A stretch of DNA of 64,000 nucleotides. It comes from an uncultured candidate division Zixibacteria bacterium. Lineage in GTDB: Bacteria; Zixibacteria; MSB-5A5; SM1-73. The notes beneath the pieces are model-generated. The model was not told the DNA's origin. It saw nothing but the letters and a program-made list of their open reading frames with translations, and made no database searches. Each line of letters opens with the position of its first letter. Positions within the stretch are counted from its first letter, which is position 1. Both the position numbers and the translations under genes were made by a program. The stretch covers positions 1 to 64,000 of the forward strand of contig CAIVRH010000008.1 of the NCBI GenBank assembly GCA_903908285.1, given 5' to 3'. This document shows positions 9,449 to 17,828 of the stretch, piece by piece.

Positions 9449-10090
9449 ATGAGCAAGAAAGATTTACTCTCCAAAATTCATTTATATGTCATAGCGGACA
9501 AGAAAACTTGTGGGAATAGAGATATTGAGGATGTTGTGTCCCGGTCGATAGAGGGAGGGGCGGAGATGATTCAATACCGGGATAAGGAGTCGGACGATGA
9601 TAGTTTTCTTGAGACGGCATTAAAGTTACAGGCAGTCTGCAAGTCAGAAAATATCCCTTTTATCGTCAATGATCGGATTGAGATTGCACTCAGGATAGAT
9701 GCGGATGGAGTGCACGTGGGACAGGAGGACATGTTCCTATCTGAGGTGAGAAGAAAATTGAGTCCGGAAAAGATAATAGGAGTATCAGCTACTTCCATTC
9801 AACAGGCAAAAGAAGCAGAGGGAAACGGAGCGGATTATATCGGTATTGGTCCGATATTCGCTACTCTTTCCAAGGAGATTAAAGAGCCCGTCGGTTTGGG
9901 CATGGTTCGGGAAGCCAGAGTTCGCCTAAAGATTCCATTTTATACCATCGGCGGAATAAGTCTTAGCAATATCGATAGTTTGATTCAAGCAGGTGCAAGA
10001 AGAATTGCGGTGATCTCTGCTATAATTTTATCGGATGATATCAAATCCGCAACTGCAAAATTGCTGGAGAAACTAAAATCCAGCACTTAG
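9449..10090 (+). CDS. thiE: Thiamine-phosphate synthase
   Basis: The 213-aa TIM-barrel enzyme joins HMP-pyrophosphate and thiazole phosphate to make thiamine phosphate. Family signatures are present in order: MIQYRDKESDD, PFIVNDRIEIALRIDADGVHVGQEDM, IIGVSATSIQQAKEAEGNGADYIGIGPIF and FYTIGGISLSNI. Length is standard. It stands alone, without other thi genes, and no TPP riboswitch motif is visible in the 150 bases upstream. ATG 9449 has no strong Shine-Dalgarno. Confidence 0.93.
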   Translation: MSKKDLLSKIHLYVIADKKTCGNRDIEDVVSRSIEGGAEMIQYRDKESDDDSFLETALKLQAVCKSENIPFIVNDRIEIALRIDADGVHVGQEDMFLSEVRRKLSPEKIIGVSATSIQQAKEAEGNGADYIGIGPIFATLSKEIKEPVGLGMVREARVRLKIPFYTIGGISLSNIDSLIQAGARRIAVISAIILSDDIKSATAKLLEKLKSST

Positions 10091-10180
10091 CTTAAGTCGG
10101 GTGCTCGACGGAACCTAAGCATAGCCGGAAGAAAATTACCCTGGGCATTCCGGTCAAAGGATTAATTCGGGCGACAGGAA

Positions 10181-12346
10181 TTATCGATCTTTCAGGCTTT
10201 CTATGGTTATTTTTACCTCTTCGGATTTCTGAGAATCGGAGGAGAATTTCAAAAATTGTTCCAGACTCTCTATGGCTTTTTCCTTTGAACCTTTCTTAAG
10301 ATAGAGCTCGGACAATATTAGGTATACGTTATCGGAATCCGGTTTAAGCCGGATTGCTTTTTGATATTCTGCAATGGCTTGATCCACCTGGTTGAGTTCA
10401 TAGAAACAGGCTCCCCGCCCCAAATGGGCTCTCACAAAATCATCTTGCATTTCCGCTGCTTTTTCGAAATAATCCAAGGCTTTGTCGAGCTGATTTTGAT
10501 ACAAGCATATTTCCCCCATATCGCAATATATATCCGGATCTTTTAATCCCAATTTCAAAACCCTTTGATACTGTTCCAGTGCCTTTTTCCAGCTTTTCTG
10601 AAGGATAAATATTTTCGCCAGGTTAATATGCGCTTGTACATACTCAGGTTTCAGTTCCACCGTCTTTCTATATTCTTCTTCCGCCAAATCCAAAGCTCCC
10701 TGGCTGTAATATGCTTTGCCCAGGAAGAAATGGACATCCGGAGAGTACGGATTTACTTGCCGGGCTTGTTTAAAAAGACCTGTGGCCTGATCGATTTTTC
10801 CCTCATTAAAATATTTTATGCCCTCCTCCAAAAGAACAAGTTCGGGAAATATCTCCCTTTGCTTTTGATGCTCTCTTTCCATCTCCCCGGTTAATCCCCT
10901 TTCGCCAAAATATTGAGACAAAAAGAAGTGGCCCGACCGGCTTCTTTTCGGATCCAAATCCAATATGTTTCGAAATCTTTGAACGGATTTGGTTTCAGAG
11001 GTATTTACAGCTACCCAGGGGAGGGTGGAAGCAAACGAGGTGAAGATTAAAATCGTGGCGATGTATCTAAAGGCAGAAAACTTGGCAATCCTTTTCAAAA
11101 AAAGCCAAAGACCTAAAACAGTGTACCCCAGGGATAATGCTGAGAAGAGATCCCAGTCGCGTGCCGCTCCCAGGCCTGGGTCCAAAAAGAAATGGAAGAA
11201 CAGTTGAGGAACAGTTACCATCAAGAGAAAAACTGCCGGTGACTCTCGAAAGTCGGATTTGTTTTTAGATAGAAGAAGCGGGATTAATAGCAATAATATC
11301 CCCACCGGAGAAACCAGAAGACTCTCATTCAGTATATCAATCAAGTGAGCAGAAGAGAATAAAGTGTAACCGGGAGCGTGTTTTTGCTCAATCGGCAAAA
11401 CGAAGATTCGAATAAGCCCGGGTTTGGTTTCCAATACATACCATAAAAAAACTGCCCCCAAAACAAGCATTCCCGCTGCCAAACCCCAGATTCTTTTTCT
11501 TTTAATCCTTCCTTCCTTATCCAATAGTAATAAATAGGCTAAAGAGGGCAAGAGATAAAAACTGACAAAGTGAAAAGCCAAGCTCAAAACAAAAACTACG
11601 ATGACCCATAGTAACTTTCCCTTTCGGTTAATAAATCTTAAAGCCAGGAAGAGGTAAACTAAAACGAAAAGATACGCAAAAGAGTAATGCTCCACATAGC
11701 CCAAGAAAAGCTGGATGCTGCCCATAGAAGCCAAGATCAAGAATGCAAAGAGTTTCTCAAACCGATTGCTCCCCAAATGATCTGAAAACAAGAATAGCAA
11801 AAAGATAAAGAGCATGCCTGCGATTATGCTGGCAGTTTGATACGAGAATTGACCATCCACCGAAAAAAACAAACGGAGCAGCTTATACCACCATACGTGC
11901 AGCCGGGATTCCAGAAGCTCACTCCAGATAAAGTTTCTGGTGCCGTTGTTCAAATTTGCAACAAAATTAAAACCATCCCCCAAGAAATAGGTTTTGGTTC
12001 TTAACATCCAAAACAGGGGCAAAGTCACAAGGCTGAATACTGCAAACCAAAGATGCTTTTTAGGTATTACCGATCGCTCCCCAAGGTAAGTGACGGGCTT
12101 TTCTATTAGGGTTCTTATTCCCCGATTTATCTTGGGAAAAAACACCAGCGAAATCAATAGATAGAAGAATATTCTTGTGAAGAGGGGAAAGTAAGCTAAG
12201 TGATTGATTCCCCAAACCCGCTGGAGGGGATAGAAACCGGCGATAAAGTGAGCCAAAAGAATGCCAGCACAAAGCGCAGGACCTGCCGAAATCGCAGCAG
12301 GTGAGGAAGGAACAAAGGTTTCTGGGGTTTTACTTCTTTTCTTCAT
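10181..12346 (-). CDS. Polytopic membrane protein with C-terminal TPRs, GT-C-like (paralogue A)
   Basis: A 721-aa protein with about ten membrane helices in residues 22-450 and TPR units over about 505-705 (for example ALDLAEEEYRKTVELKPEYVQAHINLA). Signature points shared with two other genes in this window are LGDGF (122-126) just after the third helix, GYVEHYS (216-222) and DPGLGAARDWDL (389-400). An early acidic loop after helix 1-3 and multiple helices recall GT-C glycosyltransferases using lipid-linked sugars; that role is inference. The protein is convergent with thiE and faces the rrf2 cluster. I do not recognise a named family. See the paralogues at 28198 and 30311. Confidence 0.75.
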   Translation of the reverse strand: MKKRSKTPETFVPSSPAAISAGPALCAGILLAHFIAGFYPLQRVWGINHLAYFPLFTRIFFYLLISLVFFPKINRGIRTLIEKPVTYLGERSVIPKKHLWFAVFSLVTLPLFWMLRTKTYFLGDGFNFVANLNNGTRNFIWSELLESRLHVWWYKLLRLFFSVDGQFSYQTASIIAGMLFIFLLFLFSDHLGSNRFEKLFAFLILASMGSIQLFLGYVEHYSFAYLFVLVYLFLALRFINRKGKLLWVIVVFVLSLAFHFVSFYLLPSLAYLLLLDKEGRIKRKRIWGLAAGMLVLGAVFLWYVLETKPGLIRIFVLPIEQKHAPGYTLFSSAHLIDILNESLLVSPVGILLLLIPLLLSKNKSDFRESPAVFLLMVTVPQLFFHFFLDPGLGAARDWDLFSALSLGYTVLGLWLFLKRIAKFSAFRYIATILIFTSFASTLPWVAVNTSETKSVQRFRNILDLDPKRSRSGHFFLSQYFGERGLTGEMEREHQKQREIFPELVLLEEGIKYFNEGKIDQATGLFKQARQVNPYSPDVHFFLGKAYYSQGALDLAEEEYRKTVELKPEYVQAHINLAKIFILQKSWKKALEQYQRVLKLGLKDPDIYCDMGEICLYQNQLDKALDYFEKAAEMQDDFVRAHLGRGACFYELNQVDQAIAEYQKAIRLKPDSDNVYLILSELYLKKGSKEKAIESLEQFLKFSSDSQKSEEVKITIESLKDR

Positions 12347-12402
12347 TTATCCGGCTTGGATGCGTTAAGACAAACACTTCATTTGTGTTTTCTCCCTTGG
12401 TC

Positions 12403-12430
12403 AAGATAAAAAACAGATAAACCGTGTCAA
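12403..12430 (-). promoter_or_regulatory. Probable sigma-70 promoter for the GT-C/TPR gene
   Basis: Read on the minus strand, TTGACA (12430-12425) and TATCTT (12408-12403) are 16 bases apart, about 57 bases upstream of the ATG at 12346. A small stem (AAACAC, 12372-12377, with GTGTTT, 12385-12390) lies in the leader. Confidence 0.55.
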
Positions 12431-12491
12431 GAAAATACTGATGAGAGGTTAGGGATGGATTTGTTATTTGGGTCCTTTTTAGAGATTAATC

Positions 12492-12520
12492 TTGACAAAA
12501 TTAGTAAACATTATTATAAT
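12492..12520 (+). promoter_or_regulatory. Consensus sigma-70 promoter of the rrf2-isc operon
   Basis: TTGACA (12492-12497) and TATAAT (12515-12520) both match consensus perfectly with a 17-base spacer; the rrf2 ATG follows 29 bases later, after an AGAAGGTGA Shine-Dalgarno region. Rrf2/IscR repressors usually bind over their own promoter, so so strong a promoter suggests control by repression. Confidence 0.85.
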
Positions 12521-12549
12521 CACCTGCGTAAAAGAAAAGAAGGTGAATT

Positions 12550-13008
12550 ATGAATATATCCACCAGAGGACGATACGGTTTGAGAGCGCTTTTGGAGATC
12601 GCTCTCCAGCCCGATTGTGAACCGGTGACCATAAAAGACATCTCGGAAAAACAGCAGATGTCGGTTACTTATTTAGAACAGATACTACACCGGTTAAAAA
12701 AAGCCGGGTTGGTCAAAAGCATCCGGGGGGCGAAGGGTGGATATATTCTGGCTCACCCGGTTGATAAAATAACGGTGAATCAGATCATCCAGGCATTGGA
12801 CGGACCTATTTCCATTTCTCAATGTGATTTTCCAAAAATGAGAGAAAAAAGCTGTATCGGTCCATCGGCCTGCAGCTCGCGGATACTTTGGAAACGGCTG
12901 GAGGAGCTCATCAAGGGCGCTCTTTCCAGCGTGACCCTGGCTGATCTGTTGAATCAAACCTGTGAACTCAAGGTTACAAAGTTTTCCATACAGCGGAGGA
13001 AAGGATGA
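12550..13008 (+). CDS. Rrf2-family transcriptional regulator (IscR-like)
   Basis: A 152-aa repressor with an N-terminal winged helix (MNISTRGRYGLRALLEIA; MSVTYLEQILHRLKKAGLVKS; RGAKGGYILA) and a C-terminal cysteine cluster, Cys92, Cys102 and Cys108, that fits a [2Fe-2S] ligand set as in IscR, although the first gap (10 residues) is longer than in E. coli IscR. The stop overlaps the cysteine desulfurase start by 4 bases (ATGA), so translation is probably coupled. It likely senses Fe-S status and represses this operon (inference from family and position). Confidence 0.9.
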   Translation: MNISTRGRYGLRALLEIALQPDCEPVTIKDISEKQQMSVTYLEQILHRLKKAGLVKSIRGAKGGYILAHPVDKITVNQIIQALDGPISISQCDFPKMREKSCIGPSACSSRILWKRLEELIKGALSSVTLADLLNQTCELKVTKFSIQRRKG

Positions 13009-14174
13009 AAAAAGTTTATTTGGATCATAACGCCACCACCCCGGTTCATCCGGAGGTTTTGGAGGTAATGTTACCGTATTTCAAAGAGAAATTCGGAAAT
13101 CCCTCCAGTATTCATGGATTCGGCAGGGAAGCAAAGGTGGCTTTGGAAGAAGCCAGAGAGAGGGTGGCATCTCTTTTGGGCGCTTCCTCCAATGAAATCT
13201 TTTTTACCTGCGGCGGCACGGAGTCGGACAATTTGGCAGTCAAGGGAACCGCTTATGCCAACCGAAAAAAAGGCTTGCATATCATTACCTCCAAAATCGA
13301 ACACCATGCAATTTTAGAATCGTGCAAATTCCTGGAGAAAGAAGGATTCGTTATCACTTATCTGCCGGTGGACTCTTTGGGGGTGGTCGATCCAAAAGAG
13401 TTGGGGAAAGCCATCCGGGAAGATACCACGTTAGTTTCAATCATGTATGTCAACAACGAAGTAGGAAGCATACAGCTGATAGAGGAGCTTTCAAAAATCA
13501 CCAAGGAAAAAGAGATTTATTTCCACACGGATGCGGTACAAGCCATGGGAAAGATACCAATAAATGTAAAAAAGCTTAATAATATAGATATGCTTTCCAT
13601 GTCCGGTCACAAGATCAATGGACCGAAAGGAGTTGGGGCAATTTTTATCCGCAAAGGTGTCAGGATTACCCCTTGGTCGCATGGCGGTCATCATGAACGC
13701 TCCCGAAGAGCCGGAACGGAAAATGTGCCGGGCATCGTGGGATTTGCCAAAGCTTTGGAGCTAGCAGTCAGAGATGTGGAGGATCAAAATAAGCATCTAA
13801 AAGAATTGACTGAGATATTTTACAGAAAACTGACCGAGGCTATTCCTGACGTGATTTTGAACGGAGATCTAAACCAGCGGGTGTTCAACACCTTGAACTT
13901 GTCCTTTAAGGGAGTGGAGGGGGAGTCCATGATCTTGAGCCTTGATCTTAAGGGTGTGGCAGTGGCGTCAGGTTCTGCCTGTACATCCGGAACCCTGGAA
14001 CCCTCGCATGTTCTTTCCGCCATGTGGATTGCACCGGAAATTGCCCAAGGGGCAATCCGATTCAGCTTTGGCAGAGACAACACCATGGAGGATGTGGAGT
14101 ATGTGGCGAGTATCCTGCCCGAGATGGTGAGCAGGTTAAGGTCCATGTCGCCGCTTTATGCTAAAGAAAAGTAA
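13005..14174 (+). CDS. iscS: Cysteine desulfurase
   Basis: A 389-aa PLP enzyme that takes sulfur from cysteine for Fe-S clusters and tRNA thiolation. YLDHNATTPVHPEV opens the protein; Lys203 in MSGHKINGPKGVGA binds PLP; HTDAVQAMG is the cofactor-site motif; Cys326 in SGSACTSGTLEPSHV is the persulfide cysteine on the long flexible loop typical of the IscS/NifS group. It overlaps rrf2 by 4 bases and precedes iscU and mnmA, both sulfur acceptors. NifS versus IscS naming cannot be settled from sequence alone. Confidence 0.93.
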   Translation: MKKVYLDHNATTPVHPEVLEVMLPYFKEKFGNPSSIHGFGREAKVALEEARERVASLLGASSNEIFFTCGGTESDNLAVKGTAYANRKKGLHIITSKIEHHAILESCKFLEKEGFVITYLPVDSLGVVDPKELGKAIREDTTLVSIMYVNNEVGSIQLIEELSKITKEKEIYFHTDAVQAMGKIPINVKKLNNIDMLSMSGHKINGPKGVGAIFIRKGVRITPWSHGGHHERSRRAGTENVPGIVGFAKALELAVRDVEDQNKHLKELTEIFYRKLTEAIPDVILNGDLNQRVFNTLNLSFKGVEGESMILSLDLKGVAVASGSACTSGTLEPSHVLSAMWIAPEIAQGAIRFSFGRDNTMEDVEYVASILPEMVSRLRSMSPLYAKEK

Positions 14175-14257
14175 GTATAAAATCATGTATCTATCTGTTA
14201 ATTCTTCATTAAAAGGAAGAGGAGTGCAAGGAGAGACAGGCAATATTAGGAGAGACA

Positions 14258-14641
14258 ATGTATAGCGCAAAAGTGATGGAACATTTTCAAAATCCCCGCA
14301 ATGTGGGAGAAATCAAAGATGCAGACGGTGTGGGGGAGATCGGTAATGCTGTCTGCGGGGATATAATGAAGCTTTACATTAAAGTTAAAGAAAACAGAAT
14401 TTTGGATGCAAAGTTTAAAACTTTCGGGTGCGGCGCTGCCATAGCGACCTCCAGCATGGTAACGGAGCTGGTAATAGGGAAGACTTTGGAGGAGGCGGAG
14501 AAAATCTCCCGGGATACGGTGGCAGAGGCATTGGACGGTTTACCTCCCATCAAAATGCACTGTTCCAATCTGGCAGCGGATGCCTTGCATAAAGCGATAG
14601 AGGACTACAGAAGCAAGAAAAGGATAAAAGAACAAAAATAG
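14258..14641 (+). CDS. iscU: Fe-S cluster assembly scaffold, IscU/NifU N-terminal type
   Basis: A 127-aa scaffold protein with the three cluster-ligand cysteines Cys33 (NAVCGD, followed by Asp35), Cys58 (FGCGAAIATSS) and Cys102 (KMHCSNLA). It assembles Fe-S clusters from sulfur delivered by the upstream desulfurase. The absence of the C-terminal NifU domains makes it a stand-alone IscU-like protein. An AGGAGAG Shine-Dalgarno lies before the ATG. No hscA, hscB or ferredoxin gene follows. Confidence 0.93.
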   Translation: MYSAKVMEHFQNPRNVGEIKDADGVGEIGNAVCGDIMKLYIKVKENRILDAKFKTFGCGAAIATSSMVTELVIGKTLEEAEKISRDTVAEALDGLPPIKMHCSNLAADALHKAIEDYRSKKRIKEQK

Positions 14642-14667
14642 TAAATCTGTAAGAAATCATTTGGGGA

Positions 14668-14725
14668 GTAGCGGAAGGCTTTAGCCTTCCATTCGGATAC
14701 ATAGAAACCTGAAGGTTTCCGCTAC
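14668..14725. repeat. Intergenic inverted-repeat element with GTAGCGGAA ends
   Basis: GTAGCGGAA at 14668-14676 is repeated inverted as TTCCGCTAC at 14717-14725. Two inner stems are present: GGAAGGCT/AGCCTTCC (14673-14690) and GAAACCT/AGGTTTC (14704-14719). It occupies the iscU-mnmA gap and would form a double hairpin in RNA. Confidence 0.75.
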
Positions 14726-14754
14726 ATTTCTAAATATCATCACAATATTTTATC

Positions 14755-15903
14755 ATGAGTAATAATCCGGAAGGGAAAAAACCGCTGGTGGTGGTGGCTA
14801 TGAGCGGGGGGGTGGACAGTTCGCTGGCGGCTTTTTTGTTGCATCAAAAAGGTTATCCGGTGGTGGGGCTGTCCATGAAACTATGGGATTTCAAGGAAGT
14901 GGGAGGTCAGCTTCATCCCGACGGGCACTGCTGTTCTCTGGAATCATTGAATGATGCCCGGGCAGTTTGCTTGGGAATAGGGATTCCCCATTATGTGGTG
15001 GACTTAAAGGGTGATTTCAAAAAAGAGGTTATTTCGAATTTCGTGGAGGAGTATCTTGCCGGAAGGACCCCCAATCCCTGCATAATCTGTAATACCAGGA
15101 TCAAGTGGGAGAGTTTATGGAAGAAAGCGCAAGCGGTGGGTGCGGATTACATCGCTACCGGTCATTATGCTCGGATAGAATTCGACCGGAAGCCAAATAG
15201 ATTTCTTTTAATTAAAGGTGTCGATTTAACCCGGGACCAGTCCTATGCTCTTTGGGGTCTTACCCAGGAGGATTTGAGCAGAACCATATTCCCTCTGGGC
15301 GATCTTACCAAAAAGCAGGTAAGAGTCTGGTCCAAGGAATATGGCTTGAAAGTTGCGGAAAAAGAGGAGAGTGAGGAGATCTGTTTTGTAACGGATAATG
15401 ATTACCCCAGATTCATAAAAGAATGGCTGGAGAGACAGGGTCCAGGGTCCAGGATCCAGGGTCAAGAGAAGATTGAGCCGGGTCCGATCCTCAACCTGAA
15501 AGGGGAACAAATAGGCAAACATAAAAGTATATCATTTTATACCATTGGGCAGAGGAAGGGCTTGAAAATTGCCGTGGGTCGACCTTTATACGTAGTGCGG
15601 ATAGATGCGGAGAAAAATGCCATTTATATCGGAGAGAATGATGACCTTCTTAAATCATCATTTGAAGTCAATAATCTTAATTGGATTGCTTTTGATGAAC
15701 TGGATAAAGAGATGGAATGTGAAATTAAAATAAGATACCAGCACGTTCCTCAAAAGGGAAGGATTTATCCGTTGACAGGAAAAAATGTAATGGTTAAATT
15801 CAATCATCCAGAACGGGCAATTACTCCGGGACAGTCTGCGGTGTTCTATCGAGGGGAAGTGGTGTTGGGGGGTGGGGTGATAGGTAGATTGATTGAAGAA
15901 TGA
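14755..15903 (+). CDS. mnmA: tRNA-specific 2-thiouridylase
   Basis: A 382-aa ATP-dependent enzyme that thiolates U34 of certain tRNAs using sulfur from IscS, which fits its place after iscS-iscU. The PP-loop VAMSGGVDSSLAAFLL (about residues 13-28), catalytic Cys112 in NPCIICNTRIKWE, ATGHYARI, DQSYALWGL and Cys210 in EEICFVTDNDY are all present. Between WLERQ and EPGPILN the protein has extra residues (GPGSRIQGQEK) encoded by a 7-bp tandem repeat at 15436-15463; this surface region normally is shorter. The frame stays open. Confidence 0.92.
   Translation: MSNNPEGKKPLVVVAMSGGVDSSLAAFLLHQKGYPVVGLSMKLWDFKEVGGQLHPDGHCCSLESLNDARAVCLGIGIPHYVVDLKGDFKKEVISNFVEEYLAGRTPNPCIICNTRIKWESLWKKAQAVGADYIATGHYARIEFDRKPNRFLLIKGVDLTRDQSYALWGLTQEDLSRTIFPLGDLTKKQVRVWSKEYGLKVAEKEESEEICFVTDNDYPRFIKEWLERQGPGSRIQGQEKIEPGPILNLKGEQIGKHKSISFYTIGQRKGLKIAVGRPLYVVRIDAEKNAIYIGENDDLLKSSFEVNNLNWIAFDELDKEMECEIKIRYQHVPQKGRIYPLTGKNVMVKFNHPERAITPGQSAVFYRGEVVLGGGVIGRLIEE
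15436..15463 (+). repeat. 7-bp tandem repeat inside mnmA, four units
   Basis: CAGGGTC, CAGGGTC, CAGGATC, CAGGGTC run head to tail within the mnmA reading frame, the same 7-bp period as the intergenic tracts at 8474, 21746, 30183 and 58352. Confidence 0.85.
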
Positions 15904-15975
15904 CGGTCAACTGATACAGCAGATTGAACGGATAAACCAAAAATCAGTGAAGGGTGGAATAAATCTAAGAATCAT

Positions 15976-16743
15976 ATGAAAAAGAGAAATACTCGGTTCG
16001 AATGTTTGGGGAAAGTCATTTTACTCTTGGTTTTCATGTCATTGTTTGGTATTACCCGCTCGGTGCAAGCCGAGTTCAGGTTTCAGGGCGGAGCAAACTT
16101 CATGCTCGGTTATCCACAGGGTGAGTTCAAGGAGAACATGAGTAATACCGGTATCGGAGGGGCTTTTGAATTTTCCTATTCCCCCAAACCGTTCCCTCTG
16201 GCTATCGGTGTTTCCCTGGGATACTTGCAATACGGCAAGGAAACCCGCCATGAGCCGTTCAGCCCGACCATTCCCGACGTTACGGTAGAGGTGGTGACCA
16301 CCAACAATATCATGCTGGGTCATCTTTTCTTGAGGATCCAGAACAAAAGGGGATATTTTCAACCCTACTTAGATGGTTTGATCGGATTCAATTATCTATT
16401 CACCGATACAAAAATCCAAAACATCAACCATCCCGAATATAGCGAGATCGCTAGCTCCACCAACATAGAAGACAATGTTTTCAGTTACGGCGGCGGAGGT
16501 GGGCTTATGATAAGGATTCACACCGGCAATGCTTATAAGGATTCTACTAGAACCGATTCCGAGGGTCAAAGGAAGAAATATTCGCTTCTGCTCGATTTCC
16601 GGGTGCGTTACATCAAAGGCGGGGAAACGGAATATCTAAAGAAAGGATCGATCCGGAGAGAGGATGGGAAAGTCTATTACGATATCACTGAATCGAGGAC
16701 AGATCTATTAACCACTCATATTGGTTTGGTGGTTGAATTTTGA
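15976..16743 (+). CDS. Predicted outer-membrane beta-barrel protein
   Basis: A 255-aa protein with a signal peptide (about residues 1-32, hydrophobic VILLLVFMSLFGI, cleavage after VQA). The mature chain begins FRFQGGANFMLGYPQGEF and alternates polar and hydrophobic residues as in small outer-membrane barrels, ending LTTHIGLVVEF with a terminal Phe. No catalytic motif is visible; function unknown. It resembles the broad outer-membrane protein beta-barrel group (OmpA/OprF-type porin fold). Confidence 0.75.
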   Translation: MKKRNTRFECLGKVILLLVFMSLFGITRSVQAEFRFQGGANFMLGYPQGEFKENMSNTGIGGAFEFSYSPKPFPLAIGVSLGYLQYGKETRHEPFSPTIPDVTVEVVTTNNIMLGHLFLRIQNKRGYFQPYLDGLIGFNYLFTDTKIQNINHPEYSEIASSTNIEDNVFSYGGGGGLMIRIHTGNAYKDSTRTDSEGQRKKYSLLLDFRVRYIKGGETEYLKKGSIRREDGKVYYDITESRTDLLTTHIGLVVEF

Positions 16744-16779
16744 ACCTGTAGTCAAAAACAATCTTGATAGGAGGTTGTC

Positions 16780-17541
16780 ATGGTGGAGATCAAACTGGCC
16801 AGCCGGGGGAATATTCGCGATTTGTATACGGGTTGTCTAAAGGAGGACATAAAATATCAACAAGCTTTTAATAAGTCAGCCGATCTGTTTTTCAAAAAAG
16901 AGAAAAAAGGGTGGACTGGATTGGTGGCTTACGATGAGGGAAAGCCGGTGGGAAGGGCGGAGTTCTATCCTTTGGAGGAGAGCTTTTCCGGAATCTCCGG
17001 AGAAAGTCTGTATTACATGCCATGTATTTTCGTTCAAAAGCCTCTACAGAAGAAAGGGTATGGCAAGAAACTCATGGAGGAGTTGCTCAAAGCCACATCC
17101 GACCGGAAAGGGGTGGTCACCTGGACGGCGGAAGGATGGATGCCCAAGGAGTTTTTTGAAAACTTGGGATTTGTGGTAGCATCCCGTATGGGACCGGTCA
17201 ATCTGCTTTTATATAAGCATCAAGAAGACGCCAAGGCGAAATGGCTGAAACCCAAGTTTACTCACAATAATAAACCCGATAAGGTAAATTTGGATGTGGT
17301 CTGGTCACATACCTGTCCCTTTATGACCGTGAATTATGAAAATCTTATTGCACAGGTCAAGAAACTTTCCCCGGCCGTGGAGGTTACGGAGTATTTTCTG
17401 CGAGAAAGGAAGGATTTGGAAAAGTACGGGGAAATGAATGTATATGTGGATGGCGAAACCCCATTCATGGGACCAGCTTCTGAAGAGGGAGTGGAAAAAG
17501 TAATCACCGAGCATTTAACCAAGAAGGGTCTGGCAAAGTAG
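16780..17541 (+). CDS. GNAT acetyltransferase with C-terminal YoaP-like domain
   Basis: A 253-aa two-domain protein. Residues about 1-145 are a GNAT fold: LVAYDEGKPVGRAEFYP, then YMPCIFVQKPLQKKGYGKKLMEELL carrying the acetyl-CoA loop (QKKGYGKK). Residues about 160-253 (VVWSHTCPFMTVNYENLIAQV to PFMGPASEEGVEKVI) look thioredoxin-like and resemble the YoaP-like domain often found after GNAT domains. Only one Cys is seen in the CPF motif, so a classical dithiol function is not expected. Substrate unknown. A strong AGGAGG precedes the ATG. Confidence 0.75.
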   Translation: MVEIKLASRGNIRDLYTGCLKEDIKYQQAFNKSADLFFKKEKKGWTGLVAYDEGKPVGRAEFYPLEESFSGISGESLYYMPCIFVQKPLQKKGYGKKLMEELLKATSDRKGVVTWTAEGWMPKEFFENLGFVVASRMGPVNLLLYKHQEDAKAKWLKPKFTHNNKPDKVNLDVVWSHTCPFMTVNYENLIAQVKKLSPAVEVTEYFLRERKDLEKYGEMNVYVDGETPFMGPASEEGVEKVITEHLTKKGLAK

Positions 17542-17600
17542 CGGTCATAGAGCTATTGTTGACTTAAAATAAGTTTAGTGATCCCTCTTCCTAAAGAGTG

Positions 17601-17721
17601 TGTGTCATAATCGGTTTTTGACTTTGTAGCCGCAAGCTTTAGATTGCGTGAGTTGTTGTAATCCAAAGAGCTGTTTTCGAAAACTAAAGTCTTCGATTAT
17701 AAATAACTGAATTGTGACACA
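17601..17721. repeat. MITE-like element, TGTGTCAtAAT inverted ends (copy 1)
   Basis: TGTGTCATAAT at 17601-17611 is repeated inverted at 17711-17721 with one mismatch, enclosing about 100 bases without a gene. The left flank (AAAGAG.G..TGTGT.ATAATC) is shared with the element at 23742, so the two look like copies of one family. The rest of the 17542-17828 gap shows no gene. Confidence 0.6.
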
Positions 17722-17828
17722 GTTTCAAAAGAAGAGTGACAACGTGAGGGATTGCTTTGTATAACAAATGAGGTTTTCTTCACAATTATTTATTTACACT
17801 TTGGCTTAAGTAGAGAGAGGGGAGATTC

